From Frankia alni ACN14a (GTDB lineage Bacteria > Actinomycetota > Actinomycetes > Frankiales > Frankiaceae): 64,000 nucleotides of DNA. The DNA is taken from NCBI RefSeq assembly GCF_000058485.1, contig NC_008278.1:5946962-6010961 (forward strand), read 5' to 3'. The position numbers and the translations under genes are program-made. Of the stretch, positions 60,940 to 64,000 are shown piece by piece; positions within the stretch are counted from its first letter, which is position 1, and the number at the start of each line of letters is the position of its first letter. A model generated the notes under the pieces. The model worked only from the letters and a program-made list of their open reading frames with translations. It was not told where the DNA came from and ran no database searches.

Positions 60940-62145
60940 TCAGCCGGCGAGCAGGCGTCCGGCGAGGTAGGCCTCGGCGAGCTCGCAGCTGTCGCGGGCG
61001 TACGCCGGGATGCTGGGCACCGCGTCGGAGTGCGGGTGGGTGCCGAGCCACGCGACGAGCAGCAGCCGGCGCAGCAGCACGAAGGTCGGGATCATCGCGA
61101 CGTCCGCGGCCGTCAGCGGGAGCCGCCGCTGGTAGGCGGCGAGCCACGCGGCGACGAGATCGCCGGCGGAGTCCAGGTGCTCGATGAACGACAGCGACGC
61201 CGCGAGGTCCCACAGGTACCAGCCGAAGCCGCAGTCGTCGAAGTCGATGACGCACACCTCGTCCGCCTTCACTGACTTCGCCGCCTGCGCCGCCTGCGCC
61301 GCCTGCGCCGCCTGCGCCGCGCTCGCGCCTCCCGTGCCGATGACCAGAGCGTCGTCGGGGACGAGGAGGTTCGCCATCCGCATGTCCGCGTGGATGAGCC
61401 CGAACCGCTGCGGCCCCCGGCCGAAGGCCGCCAGGCGCTCCTGGGCGACGGCGACGGCCCGGCCCAGCAGCTCCACGGCCTCACCCGCAGCGCCACCCCG
61501 CGATCCCCGCCCGGCGGCGACCGGAGATCCCGGCGCGTGGACGACCCGCGATCCCGGGTCGTCCACGCCCGCGGCTGCATCTGCTCCAACGACGACCGCC
61601 TCGGCCAGCGCCGTGCGCAGGCCGGAGATCCAGCTCCCCCACCGGGCGGCGGGGCCGAGGGTGCTCTCCCAGGTCCAGGCGAAGCGGGCGAACGACGGCG
61701 GGCGGGCCCAGCTCCGGGCGTGCCGATGCAGCCGGGCGGTGACGTCGCCGAGCTGGCCGAACGTCCCTCGCAGCGCGGCGGGTTCCAGGGCCTCGGGCGA
61801 CCGGCCGTCGACCCACTCGAACAGCACGGCATGCCGCCCGGTCGCGGTCGCCACGAGGGCGCCGGAGCGGGTCGGGACGACCGGCGGAGTGCGCACGACA
61901 CCGTCGGCGCGAAGGGCGGCCACCCAGGCGAGCTCCCCGTGGATCTCGGCGAGGCTGTGGTAGCCGGGGCGATGCAGCCGCAGCGCCCAGCGACGCCCGC
62001 CGGCCGGGTCGTCCACCTGGTAGGTGACGTTCTCCGAGACGTGCAGGAGGGTGGCCTTCGGCGCCGGCCCGAGATCGTAGGCGCCGAGCACCTCGTCGAC
62101 GGTCACGTCCAGCCCGAGCAGCCCCTCCGCCGAGGTTGCGCTCAT
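60940..62145 (-). CDS. APH/ChoK-like phosphotransferase
   Basis: A 401-residue kinase-fold phosphotransferase. The catalytic loop [10 protein letters not shown] and metal site [12 protein letters not shown] are intact, as in SrkA, choline kinase and aminoglycoside phosphotransferases. An A-A-Q repeat insertion lies between them (near 61280-61320). It is divergent from eutB, which makes an amino-alcohol kinase an appealing guess, though homoserine or protein kinase roles are equally possible from sequence. Confidence 0.85.
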   Translation of the reverse strand: MSATSAEGLLGLDVTVDEVLGAYDLGPAPKATLLHVSENVTYQVDDPAGGRRWALRLHRPGYHSLAEIHGELAWVAALRADGVVRTPPVVPTRSGALVATATGRHAVLFEWVDGRSPEALEPAALRGTFGQLGDVTARLHRHARSWARPPSFARFAWTWESTLGPAARWGSWISGLRTALAEAVVVGADAAAGVDDPGSRVVHAPGSPVAAGRGSRGGAAGEAVELLGRAVAVAQERLAAFGRGPQRFGLIHADMRMANLLVPDDALVIGTGGASAAQAAQAAQAAQAAKSVKADEVCVIDFDDCGFGWYLWDLAASLSFIEHLDSAGDLVAAWLAAYQRRLPLTAADVAMIPTFVLLRRLLLVAWLGTHPHSDAVPSIPAYARDSCELAEAYLAGRLLAG

Positions 62146-62267
62146 CGCACGGCCCCGCGAGGCGACGGCACCGCCCCTGCCGCCCCCACCTTCCCGTCCT
62201 TCGGCACGGGAGCACCGTAATACGGCTCCATCGTCCGTCCAGGCGAAGGTCCGTACCGTTACGCGAG

Positions 62268-62320
62268 CGGAGTGCATCGTCGAGCGACATGCGTCCGCGG
62301 ACGGAGTGCATCGGCGAGCG
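62268..62320. promoter_or_regulatory. 19-bp direct repeat upstream of eutB
   Basis: CGGAGTGCATCGTCGAGCG at 62268-62286 recurs at 62302-62320 with one mismatch. The copies start 34 bases apart, about three helical turns, in the divergent region between the phosphotransferase and eutB. A regulator site is likely but unproven. Confidence 0.5.
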
Positions 62321-62349
62321 GATCGCGTCTGGGACGGGAGGTGGCCGCG

Positions 62350-63792
62350 GTGGCCTACCGGATGACGGTGCGCGGCGAGCGGCACGTGTTCGCCGATCTG
62401 GCGGAGCTGTTCGCGAAGGCGAACGAGGAGAAGTCCGGCGACCAGCTCGCCGGGATCGCCGCCGGGTCGGCGCGCCAGCGGGTGGCGGCCAAGCTCGCGC
62501 TCGCCGACGTCACGCTCGGCGAGATCGTCGCCGCGCCGCTGATCGACGACGCGGTCACCGACCTGATCCTGCGCGGTCAGGACGCGGCGTTGTTCGCCCC
62601 GCTGGCGTCGCTGACCGTGGGTGAGTTCCGCGAGCTCGTGCTGTCGCCGTCGTTCCCGGCGCGCTGGCGCGACGACGGCCTGGCCCGCGCGATCACTCCC
62701 GAGATCGCCGCCGCCACCGCGAAGATCATGAGTGACAAGGACCTGATCTGCGCCGCGAAGCCGCTGCGGACGGTCACCCGCTGCCGCAACACGATCGGCG
62801 AGGCGGGCGTTCTCGGCGTGCGGGTGCAGCCGAACCATCCCGCCGACGACCTGGAGGGCATCCTGCTGTCGGTGCTCGACGGCCTGCTGCACGGCTGCGG
62901 CGACGCCGTGCTCGGCGTGAACCCGGCGCGCGAGTCGGTCGAGCAGGTCGGGACGATCCTGCGCGGCCTCGGCGCCCTGGTCGACGCGCTGGCTCTGCCG
63001 ACGCAGACGTGCGTGCTCGCGCACCTCACCACCCAGCTCGCCGCGCTGGCCGCCGGGGCGCCGGTGGACCTGCTGTTCCAGTCGGTCGCCGGCACGGAGG
63101 CGGCGAACACGAGCTTCGGGATCACCCTGGACCTGCTCGCCGAGGGCCGCGAGGCCGTGCTCGCCCACCATCGCCGGGACCGGTCGGGCGACTTCGTCGG
63201 CGAGCAGGTCATGTACTTCGAGACCGGGCAGGGCAGCGCGCTGTCCGCCGACGCGCACCACGGCGTCGACCAGCTCACCTGCGAGGCGCGGGCGCACGGG
63301 GTGGCGCGGGCGTTCGACCCGTTCCTCGTCAACTCGGTCGTCGGTTTCATCGGCCCGGAGTACCTCGCCGACGCCCGCCAGATCACCCGCGCCGGCCTGG
63401 AGGACCATTTCGTCGGCAAGCTGCTGGGCCTGCCGATGGGCTGCGACGTCTGTTACACCAACCATGTCGACGCCGACCAGAACACCAACGACGACCTGCT
63501 CGTCCTGCTCGTCGCCGCCGGCTGCACGTTCGTGATGGGCGTCCCGAGCGCCGACGACGTCATGCTCGGCTACCAGTCGACGAGCTACCACGACGCCGCC
63601 GGCATGCGCGAGCTGTTCAACCTGCACGCCGCGCCGGAGTTCACCGCCTGGCTGACCGACCGCGGCCTGCTCGTCGACGGCCACCTCGCCGACCCCACCG
63701 GCCCCGTCGCCGCCCTGCTCACCGCCGGCCTCGACGACGCCCTCGCCGCCCTCCCCACCCGACCCGCCCTCCCCTCGGGCCCGACCCGGTGA
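62350..63792 (+). CDS. eutB: Ethanolamine ammonia-lyase large subunit
   Basis: A 480-residue EutB, close to the 453 residues of the E. coli protein. Family blocks include [30 protein letters not shown] and [10 protein letters not shown]. With EutC and adenosylcobalamin it splits ethanolamine into acetaldehyde and ammonia. The GTG at 62350 has GGGAGG eight bases upstream. EutC starts in the stop codon. No microcompartment shell genes are seen in the window; in actinobacteria the enzyme usually works free in the cytoplasm with a nearby permease. Confidence 0.96.
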   Translation: MAYRMTVRGERHVFADLAELFAKANEEKSGDQLAGIAAGSARQRVAAKLALADVTLGEIVAAPLIDDAVTDLILRGQDAALFAPLASLTVGEFRELVLSPSFPARWRDDGLARAITPEIAAATAKIMSDKDLICAAKPLRTVTRCRNTIGEAGVLGVRVQPNHPADDLEGILLSVLDGLLHGCGDAVLGVNPARESVEQVGTILRGLGALVDALALPTQTCVLAHLTTQLAALAAGAPVDLLFQSVAGTEAANTSFGITLDLLAEGREAVLAHHRRDRSGDFVGEQVMYFETGQGSALSADAHHGVDQLTCEARAHGVARAFDPFLVNSVVGFIGPEYLADARQITRAGLEDHFVGKLLGLPMGCDVCYTNHVDADQNTNDDLLVLLVAAGCTFVMGVPSADDVMLGYQSTSYHDAAGMRELFNLHAAPEFTAWLTDRGLLVDGHLADPTGPVAALLTAGLDDALAALPTRPALPSGPTR

Positions 63793-64000
63793 CCCCCGAT
63801 TCCGACCCCACCGCCGCATCCCCCGAACGGACCAGTCCGGATCGGGGGCCCGCGGCGGTGCCGGTGGATCTGGCGGCGCTGGCCGAGCGGGTCCGGGCGG
63901 TGACGCCGGCACGGGTGTTCGTCGGCCGGACCGGAACCTCCTACCGGACGGCGAACCTGCTGGCGCTGCGGGCCGACCACGCGGCGGCCCGCGACGCCGT
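63789..64000 (+). CDS. eutC: Ethanolamine ammonia-lyase small subunit, partial
   Basis: The first 70 residues of EutC, cut by the window end. After a Pro/Ala-rich start, [16 protein letters not shown] and [12 protein letters not shown] match the conserved N-terminal part of the small subunit. Its GTG overlaps the eutB stop codon (GTGA), giving tight translational coupling of the two subunits. Confidence 0.92.
   Translation, partial: MTPDSDPTAASPERTSPDRGPAAVPVDLAALAERVRAVTPARVFVGRTGTSYRTANLLALRADHAAARDA

Overview
The window reads as chromosomal DNA of a very high-GC, morphologically complex actinobacterium. Pointers are the GC-rich third codon positions, frequent GTG starts, DUF397/XRE-DUF5753 regulators, a WYL regulator, serine/threonine kinases with extracellular propellers, a DUF3710 protein and an SsgA-like sporulation/division protein. 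The Ala/Pro/Thr-rich linkers inside many proteins and the overall gene set would suit a Frankia-like organism, but the genus is an inference. No tRNA, rRNA, CRISPR array or transposase was recognised.

Region 0.3-6.3 kb: a DUF397 protein, an XRE/DUF5753 regulator preceded by a perfect 14-bp palindrome, two small membrane proteins, a flavoprotein and a receptor Ser/Thr kinase with an NHL-like propeller. Region 6.7-13.2 kb: a tight three-gene unit that looks like an uncharacterised defence system. It encodes a TIR protein with a C-terminal DUF559-type nuclease domain, a protein with helix-turn-helix-like ends, and a giant protein with two P-loop ATPase modules, ORC/STAND-like then HerA/FtsK-like. 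Region 13.2-14.3 kb holds the decayed remains of a ParA gene and its partner. These are followed by a PIN-domain protein, a Nudix hydrolase and a secreted phytase-type esterase-like protein.

Region 17.9-33.9 kb: a GNAT-AAA+ fusion followed by a second flavoprotein, an orphan histidine kinase beside a deleted membrane-protein remnant, a divergent NmrA/TetR pair, a CitE-type lyase, an alpha/beta hydrolase, an M50-type peptidase, an acyl-CoA synthetase, an aldo/keto reductase, a DrrAB-type ABC exporter whose permease carries a one-base frameshift, a DinB protein and a GNAT. A dispersed stem-loop element occurs three times in intergenic gaps here.

Region 34-47 kb is envelope- and signalling-rich: SsgA-like protein, DUF3710, MscS channel, LapA-like and BrkB-like membrane proteins, universal stress protein, WD40-propeller Ser/Thr kinase, a Cys-rich surface protein divergent from an exported membrane protein, and a Tat-exported HAF-repeat protein. 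Region 47-64 kb: a methyltransferase, a crotonase lacking the usual glutamates, a membrane GGDEF protein with a degenerate EAL domain, a MocR regulator and DMT transporter whose start codons overlap, an amino-acid-type binding lipoprotein, a WXXGXW protein, a TIGR03086-type protein, a WYL regulator with a YbaK-like protein, an SDR, and a kinase-fold phosphotransferase divergent from ethanolamine ammonia-lyase eutB-eutC, with eutC cut by the window end.
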